Source: Cytophagales bacterium
GTDB lineage: Bacteria; Bacteroidota; Bacteroidia; Cytophagales; Spirosomataceae
NCBI GenBank assembly: GCA_013298025.1
Contig: JAAFJE010000003.1
Location: 248,001-312,000 of the forward strand
Length of the DNA: 64,000 nucleotides
Reading direction: 5' to 3'
Shown here: positions 45,237 through 53,888 of the stretch, one piece after another
How positions within the stretch are numbered: position 1 is the stretch's first letter
How the letters are laid out: every line of letters starts with the position of its first letter
The notes under the pieces: generated by a model
Database searches by the model: none
Told to the model about the DNA's origin: nothing
What the model saw: the letters and a program-made list of their open reading frames with translations, nothing else
Program-made: the position numbers and the translations under genes

Positions 45237-45938
45237 ATGGCTAAAAATTATCTTGTGGTTGGAGGTAGCTCTGGTATTGGGGCGGCAATCATCGAAAACT
45301 TGGTGCAACAAGGCAATACGGTGTATAATATGTCACGCAAAGTGGTGAATCTGCCAGGGGTAGTGCATATTGCTTGGGACGCAACGCAGCCCGATGCCCA
45401 AGCTTTACAGGCATTGCCCGACACATTGGCAGGCGTGGCGTATTGTCCGGGTACTATCAATCTGAAACCATTCAATCGCTTGTCGCTAGACGATTTTCAA
45501 AAAGATTTTCAAGTAAATGTCTTGGGGGCTGTTGCCGTTGTGCAGGCGGTATTGCCCAAACTCAAAAAGCAAGAAGGAAGTGCCGTGGTGTTTTTTAGCA
45601 CAGTTGCCGTGCAAACAGGCATGGCATTTCATGCTTCGGTGGCAAGTGCCAAAGGAGCAATTGAAGGACTCACGAGGGCATTGGCTGCCGAATATGCAGG
45701 CAGTAAAATCCGCTTTAACTGCATTGCTCCATCCCTAACCGACACACCTTTGGCCAAAAATTTGCTTTCGTCTGACGAAAAGAAAGAAGCCGCCAACAAA
45801 AGGCATCCGCTTGGAAGGGTAGGAAACGCTCAGGAATTGGCACAATTGGCTACTTTTTTATTAGGCGAACAAGCCACTTGGATTACAGGACAAATCATTG
45901 CTGCCGATGGCGGTATGGGCAGTATTCGGATGATGTAA
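45237..45938 (+). CDS. Short-chain dehydrogenase lacking the canonical catalytic Tyr
   Basis: A 233-residue SDR from the ATG at 45237. The nucleotide motif is VVGGSSGIGAAIIENL. The usual NAG motif reads YCPGTINLKP. The Ser region is FFSTVAVQTG, and the YxxxK position reads VASAK, so Tyr is replaced by Val while Lys is kept. The C-terminus ends GQIIAADGGMGSIRMM. The same HASVASAKGA-like pattern recurs in relatives I know, so it is a family trait. Its position after PTPS and folE suggests a pterin reductase or modified partner of sepiapterin reductase, but this is inference. Confidence 0.82.
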   Translation: MAKNYLVVGGSSGIGAAIIENLVQQGNTVYNMSRKVVNLPGVVHIAWDATQPDAQALQALPDTLAGVAYCPGTINLKPFNRLSLDDFQKDFQVNVLGAVAVVQAVLPKLKKQEGSAVVFFSTVAVQTGMAFHASVASAKGAIEGLTRALAAEYAGSKIRFNCIAPSLTDTPLAKNLLSSDEKKEAANKRHPLGRVGNAQELAQLATFLLGEQATWITGQIIAADGGMGSIRMM

Positions 45939-46096
45939 AAATAGGCGATTGTACAACCGACTACATGGCTTTGCAGGCAATTCATCACAAAAAGTTTTAT
46001 TTATCCTTGAAAAGCCTTTAGTTTAGGTAAAAAATTGCTCCGCAAAGATATCTACTTTGAGGACAACCAAAACTAAACACTCAAAACCCCATTGCT

Positions 46097-47041
46097 ATGT
46101 TTCCCTTTTTTTCCCTATTTTTCTTGATTCTTGCTATCGTTGTCCTTCCTCTCTCGTTTGTGGTAGTCAACCAAGGTACAGTGGCTGTCATCACGGTTTT
46201 TGGTAAATATCAACGGCTTTTAATGCCCGGACTAAACTTTAAAATTCCTTTTATCGAAGCTGTTTTTCGTAGAATTTCTATCCAAAGTCGTTCTATTGAA
46301 CTCGAATTTCAGGCGATTACTGCCGACCAAGCCAATGTAAATTTCAAAGCCATGCTGGTGTATTCGGTGATGAACCAACAAGAAGAAACCATCAAAAATG
46401 TGGCTTTTAAATTTATGGACGAGCGTTCGTTTATGCAAGCCCTTATTCGCACCATCGAAGGCACTATCAGGGCTTTGGTTGCCACCAAACGCCAAGCTGA
46501 AATTTTGGGTTTGAGAAGCGAAATTGTGGTGAGCGTAAAAGAACATATCGACAATACCCTCGAATCGTGGGGCTATCATTTGATAGATTTACAACTCAAT
46601 GATATAGCGTTTGACGAAGCCATTATGCGTTCGATGGCCCAAATTGTGGCTTCCAATAACCTGAAAGCTGCTGCCGAAAACGAAGGACAAGCCTTGCTTA
46701 TTACCAAAACCAAAGCCGCCGAAGCCGATGGGAACGCTATCAGAATTGCCGCCGAAGCTGAAAAAGTAGCCGCCCAGTTGCGTGGACAAGGCGTGGCGTT
46801 GTTCCGTGAAGAAGTTGCCAAAGGGATGGCAGAATCGGCTAAGGTGATGAAAGATAACCAATTAGATGCCTCATTGATTCTGTTTTCGATGTGGACAGAA
46901 GCCATCAAGCACTTTGCAGAACAAGGTAAAGGAAACGTGATTTTCTTGGACGGCTCGACCGAAGGAATGGACCAAACCATGAAACAACTCATGGCTTTGC
47001 AGCAACAGGAAAACCTCAAAAAAATAGCCGATAAAAAGTAA
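46097..47041 (+). CDS. SPFH/band 7 (stomatin-prohibitin-like) membrane protein
   Basis: A 314-residue protein with one N-terminal membrane helix (FFSLFFLILAIVVLPLSFVV). The SPFH domain spans about 25-200 (VNQGTVAVITVFGKYQRLLM, PGLNFKIPFIEAVFRRISIQ). A coiled coil at about 190-245 (ASNNLKAAAENEGQALLITK) leads to the oligomerising C-terminus. The family forms membrane microdomain rings or vaults and scaffolds proteases. No NfeD partner gene is adjacent. A hairpin terminator follows at 47080. Confidence 0.9.
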   Translation: MFPFFSLFFLILAIVVLPLSFVVVNQGTVAVITVFGKYQRLLMPGLNFKIPFIEAVFRRISIQSRSIELEFQAITADQANVNFKAMLVYSVMNQQEETIKNVAFKFMDERSFMQALIRTIEGTIRALVATKRQAEILGLRSEIVVSVKEHIDNTLESWGYHLIDLQLNDIAFDEAIMRSMAQIVASNNLKAAAENEGQALLITKTKAAEADGNAIRIAAEAEKVAAQLRGQGVALFREEVAKGMAESAKVMKDNQLDASLILFSMWTEAIKHFAEQGKGNVIFLDGSTEGMDQTMKQLMALQQQENLKKIADKK

Positions 47042-47079
47042 GCAACTTTCTCAAACTTTTTGCCTATTCTTCTTGTTAT

Positions 47080-47118
47080 ACCGTGGGTGATTTTCGCTGA
47101 AAGTCGCCCACGGTTTTT
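47080..47118 (+). terminator. Terminator after the SPFH gene
   Basis: Arms ACCGTGGG (47080-47087) and CCCACGGT (47107-47114) with partial inner pairing, then TTTTTT. Confidence 0.88.
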
Positions 47119-47251
47119 TATAGCCCAATAAGAAGGATTTTTGTCAAATTTTTTGGGTAAAATCGTATTGCTACCACTCACTTGTTATGTTAGCCTACAA
47201 AAGTTGACCTCGAAGCGAAGGAAAACCGATGCTTCGACGGGCATTTTTGTG

Positions 47252-47259
47252 TATTTTTG
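47252..47259 (+). promoter_or_regulatory. -7 box immediately before the YgiQ gene
   Basis: TATTTTTG is an exact TAnnTTTG match ending only four bases before the ATG at 47264. If functional, the mRNA is leaderless or nearly so. No TTG at the usual distance. Confidence 0.35.
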
Positions 47260-47263
47260 TAAA

Positions 47264-49129
47264 ATGTTAGAAAGACCAATTACCGACTGGTTGCCTCTCA
47301 CCAAGAAAGAGGTTGAAAAACGAGGCTGGGACGAACTCGACGTTATTCTCATTTCGGGCGATGCTTATGTGGACCATCCTGCTTTTGGGACGGCCGTGAT
47401 AGGTCGTATTATTGAAAGTGAGGGCTTTAAAATAGCCATTGTGGCACAGCCCAACTGGAAAGATGATTTACGAGATTTTAAGAAATTAGGTAAACCCAAA
47501 TACTTTTTTGGCGTAACGGCAGGCTGTATGGATTCGATGGTCAACCACTATACCGCCAACAAACGCCTTCGCTCAAACGACTCTTATACACCCGGCGGTG
47601 AGGCTGGCTACAGACCCGACTACGCTACCATTGTATATACCCAAATTTTGAAAGAACTCTACCCCGATGTCCCCGTACTCATCGGCGGCATAGAGGCTTC
47701 GTTGCGACGAGTAACGCACTACGATTATTGGCAAGATGAGCTGATGCCCACCATTTTGTACGATTCGGGGGCTGATATGCTGGTGTATGGCATGGGCGAA
47801 CAGCCCTTGCGTGAAATTTTGCGTTTGGTGAAGTCGGGTGTGCCACTCAACCAAATCAAAGATGTAAACCAAATCGCCTTTTTGCAAACAAACGATGAAC
47901 CTTTACAAAATTATAAAGATTGGGAAACCGTAGCTTTGTCGAGTCATGAGGAATGCTTGAAAGATAAAATCAAATACGCTGCCAATTTCAAGATTGTAGA
48001 AGTGGAGTCGAATAAATGGCAAGCCAATCGGATTACGCAGCAGGTTGGTGAATATACCCTTGTGATTAATCCGCCTTTCAAAACGATGGACGAAACCGAA
48101 ATGGATAAGTCTTTTGATTTGCCCTATACACGTTTGCCACATCCGAAATACAAAAAAAGGGGTACAATTCCAGCGTATGAAATGATTAAGTTTTCGGTAA
48201 ATATGCACCGAGGATGTTTTGGAGGCTGTAGTTTTTGTACAATTTCGGCACACCAAGGCAAATTTATTGCTTCTCGTAGCGAAAAATCTATTTTGAAAGA
48301 AGTAGATGAAATCGTAAAACACCCTGAATTTAAAGGATATATTTCTGATTTAGGAGGGCCATCGGCCAATATGTATCGCATGAAAGGCAAGGACGAATCT
48401 ATTTGTAACCGTTGCCAAAGTCCGAGTTGTATTCACCCTGTAATATGTTCAAATTTAGACACTTCGCATACCCCTTTAACCGAAATTTATCGCAAAGTAG
48501 ATGCCCACCCAGGCATCAAAAAAGCCTTTGTGGGTTCGGGGGTTCGTTATGATTTGTTGGTGGACGATTTCAATAAAAACAACCAAGACGGCAACCACGA
48601 CGAGTACATGGAACAACTCGTGACACGCCACGTATCGGGTCGTTTGAAAGTTGCCCCAGAGCATACTTCCGACAATACCTTGCGTATCATGCGGAAACCT
48701 TCGTTTAAATATTTCAAGAAATTCAAGGAAAAATACGATAAGATTCAGGATAAACATAATTTAAAACAGCCCTTGATTCCTTATTTCATCTCTTCGCATC
48801 CCGGTTGTGAAGAAGAAGATATGGCAAATTTGGCCGCCGAAACCAAAGATTTGGGCTTTAGATTAGAACAAGTACAGGATTTTACGCCTACGCCTATGAC
48901 AGTTGCCGAGGTGATTTATTATTCGGGGGTGCATCCTTATACTTTACAGCCCGTAAAAACGGCCAAAACCAAAGAAGAAAAACTCAACCAAAATCGCTAT
49001 TTCTTTTGGTATAAACCTGAATTTAAAGGTTGGATAAAACAAAGATTACAAAAAATGAAACGTCCCGATTTGGCCGATAAACTCTTGGGAAGTTCGTCTA
49101 AAAATACCTGGGAAAAAAAGAAAAAATAG
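47264..49129 (+). CDS. YgiQ-family radical SAM protein
   Basis: A 621-residue protein from the ATG at 47264 (MLERPITDWLPLTKKEVEKR), the family start; the longer frame from 47141 is not conserved-looking. The N-terminal B12-binding-like region covers about 15-230 (DVILISGDAYVDHPAFGTAV, PVLIGGIEASLRRVTHYDYW). The radical SAM motif is NMHRGCFGGCSFCTISAHQG with three Cys. A second Cys set (CNRCQSPSCIHPVIC) is typical of YgiQ. The reaction is unknown. The Lys-rich C-terminus is family-typical. Confidence 0.92.
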   Translation: MLERPITDWLPLTKKEVEKRGWDELDVILISGDAYVDHPAFGTAVIGRIIESEGFKIAIVAQPNWKDDLRDFKKLGKPKYFFGVTAGCMDSMVNHYTANKRLRSNDSYTPGGEAGYRPDYATIVYTQILKELYPDVPVLIGGIEASLRRVTHYDYWQDELMPTILYDSGADMLVYGMGEQPLREILRLVKSGVPLNQIKDVNQIAFLQTNDEPLQNYKDWETVALSSHEECLKDKIKYAANFKIVEVESNKWQANRITQQVGEYTLVINPPFKTMDETEMDKSFDLPYTRLPHPKYKKRGTIPAYEMIKFSVNMHRGCFGGCSFCTISAHQGKFIASRSEKSILKEVDEIVKHPEFKGYISDLGGPSANMYRMKGKDESICNRCQSPSCIHPVICSNLDTSHTPLTEIYRKVDAHPGIKKAFVGSGVRYDLLVDDFNKNNQDGNHDEYMEQLVTRHVSGRLKVAPEHTSDNTLRIMRKPSFKYFKKFKEKYDKIQDKHNLKQPLIPYFISSHPGCEEEDMANLAAETKDLGFRLEQVQDFTPTPMTVAEVIYYSGVHPYTLQPVKTAKTKEEKLNQNRYFFWYKPEFKGWIKQRLQKMKRPDLADKLLGSSSKNTWEKKKK

Positions 49130-49274
49130 ATAATCATACCTTAGAAAGAAGCAAAAACAGGCTTCTTTCTAAGAAAAGTGCCATTATTTTGACGTAATAT
49201 ATTACGGTAGCGTATCGAAAGATGATATTTTTTCATGATATTTGCAGACTACCATTTTAAGAAATCACAGTTAT

Positions 49275-50135
49275 ATGGCAAAATTGTTAATTATGGCGGG
49301 GGGGATGTCGTCGAGAATGAAAAAGACCGATAATCAAACCAACCTTGATGAAAAACTAATCGCACAAGCAAATACATTACCCAAAGGCATGATTGGTGTT
49401 GGCAAAGATGGTCGCCCTTTTATGGATTATCTTTTGTACAATGCACACAAAGCTGGTTATAATGAAGTACTTATTCTGAAAAATCCCAAAGATACCGTTA
49501 CACAACCTTATTACGACCAACTCGTAGCAGCAGGAAAAGCTTGGGGTTTTTCGTTTAAATATGCCACTCAACACATTGCTCCCGACCGTGAAAAGCCCGC
49601 AGGCACTGCCGATGCCATTCAGCAAGCCCTAGAGCAAACACCCGAATGGCAGGGTACTCGTTTTACGGTATGTAATTCCGATAATTTGTATTCGGTAGAA
49701 GTACTTTCATTGCTCAAAGACAATGCCATTCCCAACGCTGTGGTATCGTACAATGCCGATGCCTTGGGCGTAGAACCCGAACGTGTAAAGGCTTTTTCTA
49801 TCATCAAAACCGATGCACAAGGCTTTTTATTAGATATTCTTGAAAAACCTTCAGACGAACAAATTGCGGAGGCAAGACGTGCAACTGGACAAGTAGGCGT
49901 AAACATGAATGTGTTTCACTTCGTTTATGATGATATTCTAAAATATGTACAATTAGAGCCATTCAATCCTATTCGCAACGAACGAGAATTGCCAAGTGCC
50001 GTTACACGCATGGCCAAAGAAAATCAAGGCTTAGTTACAACCGTTCCTGTTGCCGAAACCGTTCCAGACCTCACTTCCAAAGGCGATATTTCGGTAGTAC
50101 AGCAATATTTGATTGATACCTTTGGCGATTTTTAA
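49275..50135 (+). CDS. Sugar-phosphate nucleotidyltransferase (NTP_transferase family)
   Basis: A 286-residue enzyme from the ATG at 49275 (MAKLLIMAGGMSSRMKKTDN). The nucleotide-binding signature is LLIMAGGMSSRM; KPAGTADAIQQAL and CNSDNLYSVEV provide the product and metal sites. The family joins a sugar-1-phosphate to NTP for cell-surface glycans. The exact sugar cannot be told; the insert after the signature (TDNQTNLDEKLIAQANTLPK) is unusual versus RmlA. A terminator follows. The sequence GATATTTGC upstream at about 49236-49244 is a possible -7 variant. Confidence 0.85.
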   Translation: MAKLLIMAGGMSSRMKKTDNQTNLDEKLIAQANTLPKGMIGVGKDGRPFMDYLLYNAHKAGYNEVLILKNPKDTVTQPYYDQLVAAGKAWGFSFKYATQHIAPDREKPAGTADAIQQALEQTPEWQGTRFTVCNSDNLYSVEVLSLLKDNAIPNAVVSYNADALGVEPERVKAFSIIKTDAQGFLLDILEKPSDEQIAEARRATGQVGVNMNVFHFVYDDILKYVQLEPFNPIRNERELPSAVTRMAKENQGLVTTVPVAETVPDLTSKGDISVVQQYLIDTFGDF

Positions 50136-50164
50136 GGTTTTTCCTTTTTTTTATAACCAAGTAG

Positions 50165-50196
50165 CCCCGATAGTAGTTAAACTATCGGGGTTTTTT
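50165..50196 (+). terminator. Terminator after the nucleotidyltransferase gene
   Basis: Arms CCCCGATAG (50165-50173) and CTATCGGGG (50182-50190), loop of eight bases, then TTTTTT. Confidence 0.92.
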
Positions 50197-50219
50197 ATGG
50201 TCAATCTGATTCCATCCCC

Positions 50220-50227
50220 TAAATTTG
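50220..50227 (+). promoter_or_regulatory. -7 box upstream of ispG
   Basis: TAAATTTG, an exact TAnnTTTG match 33 bases before the ATG at 50261. The -33 element is not evident. Confidence 0.45.
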
Positions 50228-50260
50228 TGACTACAAAGTAGTGAACTAAATCATACTGTC

Positions 50261-52291
50261 ATGTCGAATACCAATCAAGTTGTCAACCTCATCGAAAAAG
50301 GAACAAAATATGCTAATTCCCTTACGGCTTATAGCCGTAGAGCCACCGTACCCGTACAAATCGGGGATTTGTGGATGGGGTCAGATTACCCTATTAGGAT
50401 TCAGTCGATGACTACTATTGATACGATGGATACACTGGGGTCGGTCGAGCAGAGCATCAGGATGATTGAATCGGGTTGTGAGTTGATTCGGATTACCGCC
50501 CCGTCTGTCAAAGAAGCCCAAAATCTCGAAAATATTCGCAAAGAATTACGCAACCGAGGCTACAACGTACCGTTGGTAGCCGATATACATTTTACGCCCA
50601 ATGCCGCCGAATTGGCAGCAAGATTGGTCGAAAAAGTGCGTATCAATCCAGGGAATTATGCCGATAAGAAAAGATTTGAAACCATAGATTATACCGAATC
50701 GTCGTACCAAGCCGAGCTAGAACGCATTCGGGCGAAGTTTTTACCATTAATAAAAATTTGTAAAGAATACGGCACTGCCATGCGTATTGGCACAAACCAC
50801 GGCTCGTTGAGCGACCGCATTTTGAGTCGTTATGGCGATACGCCTTTGGGCATGGTCGAATCGGCACTAGAATTTTTACGAATTTGTGAGGAAGAAAATT
50901 ACTACAATATTGTGTTGTCGATGAAAGCTTCTAATACACAGGTGATGGTAGAAGCGTATCGGTTATTATGTAAAAAATTAGACGAAGAAGGACTCAAGCC
51001 TTATCCTTTGCATTTGGGCGTAACAGAAGCTGGCGAAGGCGAAGACGGGCGTATTAAATCGGCGGTGGGCATTGGCACGCTATTAGAAGATGGCTTGGGC
51101 GATACCGTGCGGGTGTCACTCACCGAAGACCCTGAGTTTGAAGCTCCTGTAGCCAAAGCCTTAGTTGAGCGTTATCATAACCGTGCCGCAGCCGCACAAC
51201 CCATAGCGGTTTTTCCTACGGCGGAGGCACAATTCGACTCGCCCATTAATCCTTTTCAATATTTTCGTAGAAAAACCCACGAAGTGCTTACGCTAGGCGG
51301 TAGCAATGTACCAAGGGTTATTGCCGATTATAGCCAGATTGTCCTCGAAGACCCAGCCGATTTGAAACCAATCGGGCATTTTTATTTACCTGCGACCGAC
51401 AAATGGGCAATGAACGACCTCGGTGCCGATTTTATCTATACGGGCACACAGCCCTCGCCGTTTATGTTGCCTATGGGTTTGAAAGAAATTATTGACTATG
51501 CTACTTGGCAAGCATTGGGCAAACCCCAAACGATGTTTCCGCTTGTAGAGAGCAAAGCGTTGGCTACCGCCGAACTGCATAGCACGTTAAATTTTGTAAA
51601 AATCAAGGCAGATACACTCGAAACAGCCTTTTTTGAGCAATTGCAGCAGCAAAACAATGTAGTGCTTTGGCTCGAAACAAGCAACGCCCACGCCATGCCA
51701 GCTTTACGCCGTTGGTGCTTCGAGCTTGTGCAAAACCATATTACTGCTCCTGTGGTGCTTACACGCCAATATCCATCCTTGCCAGAAAGCGATTTTCAGT
51801 TGTTTGCGGCCACCGACATAGGCGGCTTGCTCATTGATGGGCTAGGAGATGGCGTAGTGTTGCATTTGCCTCCAACGTCCGACAAAGCTACCTTGCTCAA
51901 TCAAGCCAAAACATACAACTCTACGGCTTTCGGTATTTTGCAGGCAGCACGCACCCGTATGAGCAAAACCGAGTACATTTCTTGTCCTTCTTGCGGTCGT
52001 ACTTTGTTCGATTTGCAAGAAACAACCGCTATGATTCGCAAACGAACCGACCACCTGAAAGGAGTAAAAATTGGTATTATGGGTTGTATTGTGAACGGCC
52101 CAGGCGAAATGGCCGATGCCGATTATGGTTATGTGGGTATTGGGAAAGATAAAATAGCCCTGTATCGAGGACAAACCGTTGTGAAAAAATCGGTTCATGC
52201 CGACAACGCCGTGGACGAGTTGATTGAACTTATCAAAGAAGATGGCGTTTGGTTTGAGCCAGAAGTAAGTGCCGATTTAGTAAATGTATAA
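50261..52291 (+). CDS. ispG: 4-hydroxy-3-methylbut-2-enyl diphosphate synthase, long form
   Basis: A 676-residue IspG of the long plant/Bacteroidota type, against about 370 for E. coli. The TIM barrel is at about 25-300 (QIGDLWMGSDYPIRIQSMTT, ITAPSVKEAQNLENI, VADIHFTPNAAELAARL, LGVTEAGEGEDGRIKSAVG). A large insertion at about 300-560 follows. The iron-sulfur domain is at the C-terminus: YISCPSCGRTLFDL and IGIMGCIVNGPGEMADADYG. It performs the penultimate step of the MEP isoprenoid pathway. Downstream small genes follow after 21 bases and may be cotranscribed. Confidence 0.96.
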   Translation: MSNTNQVVNLIEKGTKYANSLTAYSRRATVPVQIGDLWMGSDYPIRIQSMTTIDTMDTLGSVEQSIRMIESGCELIRITAPSVKEAQNLENIRKELRNRGYNVPLVADIHFTPNAAELAARLVEKVRINPGNYADKKRFETIDYTESSYQAELERIRAKFLPLIKICKEYGTAMRIGTNHGSLSDRILSRYGDTPLGMVESALEFLRICEEENYYNIVLSMKASNTQVMVEAYRLLCKKLDEEGLKPYPLHLGVTEAGEGEDGRIKSAVGIGTLLEDGLGDTVRVSLTEDPEFEAPVAKALVERYHNRAAAAQPIAVFPTAEAQFDSPINPFQYFRRKTHEVLTLGGSNVPRVIADYSQIVLEDPADLKPIGHFYLPATDKWAMNDLGADFIYTGTQPSPFMLPMGLKEIIDYATWQALGKPQTMFPLVESKALATAELHSTLNFVKIKADTLETAFFEQLQQQNNVVLWLETSNAHAMPALRRWCFELVQNHITAPVVLTRQYPSLPESDFQLFAATDIGGLLIDGLGDGVVLHLPPTSDKATLLNQAKTYNSTAFGILQAARTRMSKTEYISCPSCGRTLFDLQETTAMIRKRTDHLKGVKIGIMGCIVNGPGEMADADYGYVGIGKDKIALYRGQTVVKKSVHADNAVDELIELIKEDGVWFEPEVSADLVNV

Positions 52292-52312
52292 CCATTGTAA
52301 ACAAAACATACT

Positions 52313-52501
52313 ATGTCACGTATCAAAGACCAATTCAAGCTTGGAGAAGCTTTCAGTTATTTTATCCGTGTTTTTGCAAAACCAGACCCCAGCAAGCCAA
52401 CGAATTTCAACTTGCGTACCATGCACACCATCAATAAAATTTCGATATTGATGTTTTTGGTATGTTTAATTGTGATGATTTACAGAGCTATAACCCGATG
52501 A
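52313..52501 (+). CDS. Small single-helix membrane protein (DUF6728-like)
   Basis: A 62-residue protein. The first 40 residues are polar (KLGEAFSYFIRVFAKPDPSK, NFNLRTMHTINK). One membrane helix follows (ISILMFLVCLIVMIYRAITR). Similar small proteins with KPxPxxPTNxNLRxMHxINxxS occur in Bacteroidota and I think they are DUF6728. Function unknown. It starts 21 bases after ispG and its stop overlaps the next ATG (ATGA), so it is translationally coupled on both sides. Confidence 0.75.
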   Translation: MSRIKDQFKLGEAFSYFIRVFAKPDPSKPTNFNLRTMHTINKISILMFLVCLIVMIYRAITR

Positions 52502-52860
52502 ATTTAGAGGTTTTACAAGCGTATTGCCTAGCTAAAAAAGGTGTAACCGAAGAACTTCCTTTCGACGAAGATACCTTGGTTTTTAAGGTGATGGGCAAAA
52601 TGTTTGCCCTTACGAGTATCAGTGCCGAGCGATTGCAGGTAAGTCTGAAATGCAATCCTGACAGGTCGGTAGCTTTGCGAGATGAATACGACTTTGTGGT
52701 ATCAGCTTGGCACATGAACAAAAAGCATTGGAATACCGTCGATTTTTCTCGCTGTTCCGATGCTTTTGCCAAAGAATTAATCGAGCATTCCTATGCCTTG
52801 GTTGTGGCTGGTTTGACAAAAAAACAACGCCTTGAGCTTGATGCCCTTAGTGAAGATTGA
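52498..52860 (+). CDS. MmcQ/YjbR-family protein
   Basis: A 120-residue CyaY-like fold protein from the ATG at 52498 (MNLEVLQAYCLAKKGVTEEL). The family motifs are PFDEDTLVFKVMGKMFALTS and HMNKKHWNTVDF, then HSYALVVAGLTKKQR. The earlier start at 52462 overlaps the previous gene out of pattern. YjbR-type proteins bind DNA in some reports; here the role is unknown. Its start is fused to the stop of the small membrane protein gene as ATGA. Confidence 0.9.
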   Translation: MNLEVLQAYCLAKKGVTEELPFDEDTLVFKVMGKMFALTSISAERLQVSLKCNPDRSVALRDEYDFVVSAWHMNKKHWNTVDFSRCSDAFAKELIEHSYALVVAGLTKKQRLELDALSED

Positions 52861-52948
52861 CGAAAAAAAACCTGTTGCTCGATAGGAGTGTAGCACTATT
52901 TTTGTTTTAAATGATTGGTTAATAAATATTATTCAAACCATTAGATAA

Positions 52949-53503
52949 ATGGAATGGCTGGTCTTATTTTTCTTTTTACCTTTTATTCTAACCTTAATGT
53001 TTTTTAATTGGTTAGAAGAAAAGTTTATTAATTTTGGCAACAGAGAACAACTCGAAGCAGGAGAAAAAATGCTCGAAGCAAAACAATACGCTCAAGCCAG
53101 GGATTTTTTTGCCTATAAGCTCAAAGATTTTCCCAAATCGGCTAAGGCGTATTATGGACGAGCCTACGCTAATTTTTACTTAAAAAACTATTTTTCAGCA
53201 CTCTACGACATCGAAGAGTCGATTAGTTTTGATAATACCATAGCCGATGCGTATTTGTTGAAAGGAAAAATTCTGTATTATTTGGAAGAATACGACCAAG
53301 CGTTTTTAGAATTTGACAAAGCCGACTGGCACTATCGCAACGAAAATCCCGTGGCTTTACGTTGGCGTGGTATTGCCCGTTTTCAGCTAGGACAACGCCG
53401 TCTGGCAATTGACGATTTCAATAAAGCTGTTGCCCTAGGCGATGAAGATGCCAATTATATCCTTATCACAAGTTTTGAGTACATCCGAAATCTTGCTGAG
53501 TAA
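52949..53503 (+). CDS. Membrane-anchored tetratricopeptide protein
   Basis: A 184-residue protein with one N-terminal membrane helix (WLVLFFFLPFILTLMFFNWL) and three to four TPR units (EAGEKMLEAKQYAQARDFFA; AYYGRAYANFYLKNYFSALY; AYLLKGKILYYLEEYDQAFL; ALRWRGIARFQLGQRRLAID). It likely scaffolds a membrane complex. It follows the MmcQ/YjbR gene by 88 bases. Confidence 0.82.
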   Translation: MEWLVLFFFLPFILTLMFFNWLEEKFINFGNREQLEAGEKMLEAKQYAQARDFFAYKLKDFPKSAKAYYGRAYANFYLKNYFSALYDIEESISFDNTIADAYLLKGKILYYLEEYDQAFLEFDKADWHYRNENPVALRWRGIARFQLGQRRLAIDDFNKAVALGDEDANYILITSFEYIRNLAE

Positions 53504-53888
53504 TAAGTGAAAGACAATGGTTTTTATATTTTATGAAAAAAATAGGAAAATCATTGTCCTAAAATTTTTCCTATCTATCCTTCGCTCCTCTAAAATCCTG
53601 TTCATTTCTTGTACCTGCCTAAGTTACTTGCAAAAAATATCCTGATAAACGGCGAATTTTGCCCAATAAAGCATAATTGTCATAAATCGGCCTTATGCTA
53701 CCATTTGTCGAAAAAGTATTAAGCACTGATTGTAAAAACGATTAATTTGTACTAAAACCAATAGTTGTTTGCTTTTGCAATGTTGTTTCAGCACCATTTT
53801 GCCACCAAGTGAGGTGAATGTCGCTTCACTAACTTTTGATTCTGGGTCAATAAATCAATAAGAAAACAATAGATTAATCCAGCTATTT
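53504..53888. other. Intergenic region before the MBOAT gene
   Basis: A 385-base AT-rich gap with no gene. A weak hairpin ATAGGAAAA (53542-53550) / TTTTCCTAT (53566-53574) may end the TPR gene. A CACTAACTTTTGATT sequence near 53829 loosely resembles the dispersed CACTAACTTACAATT repeat (11 of 15), which I do not count as a copy. No clear promoter. Confidence 0.5.

Noticed and set aside
46576-47181. A 201-codon minus-strand frame over the SPFH gene
   Set aside because: Antisense shadow of the coiled-coil region; no start signals or known motifs.
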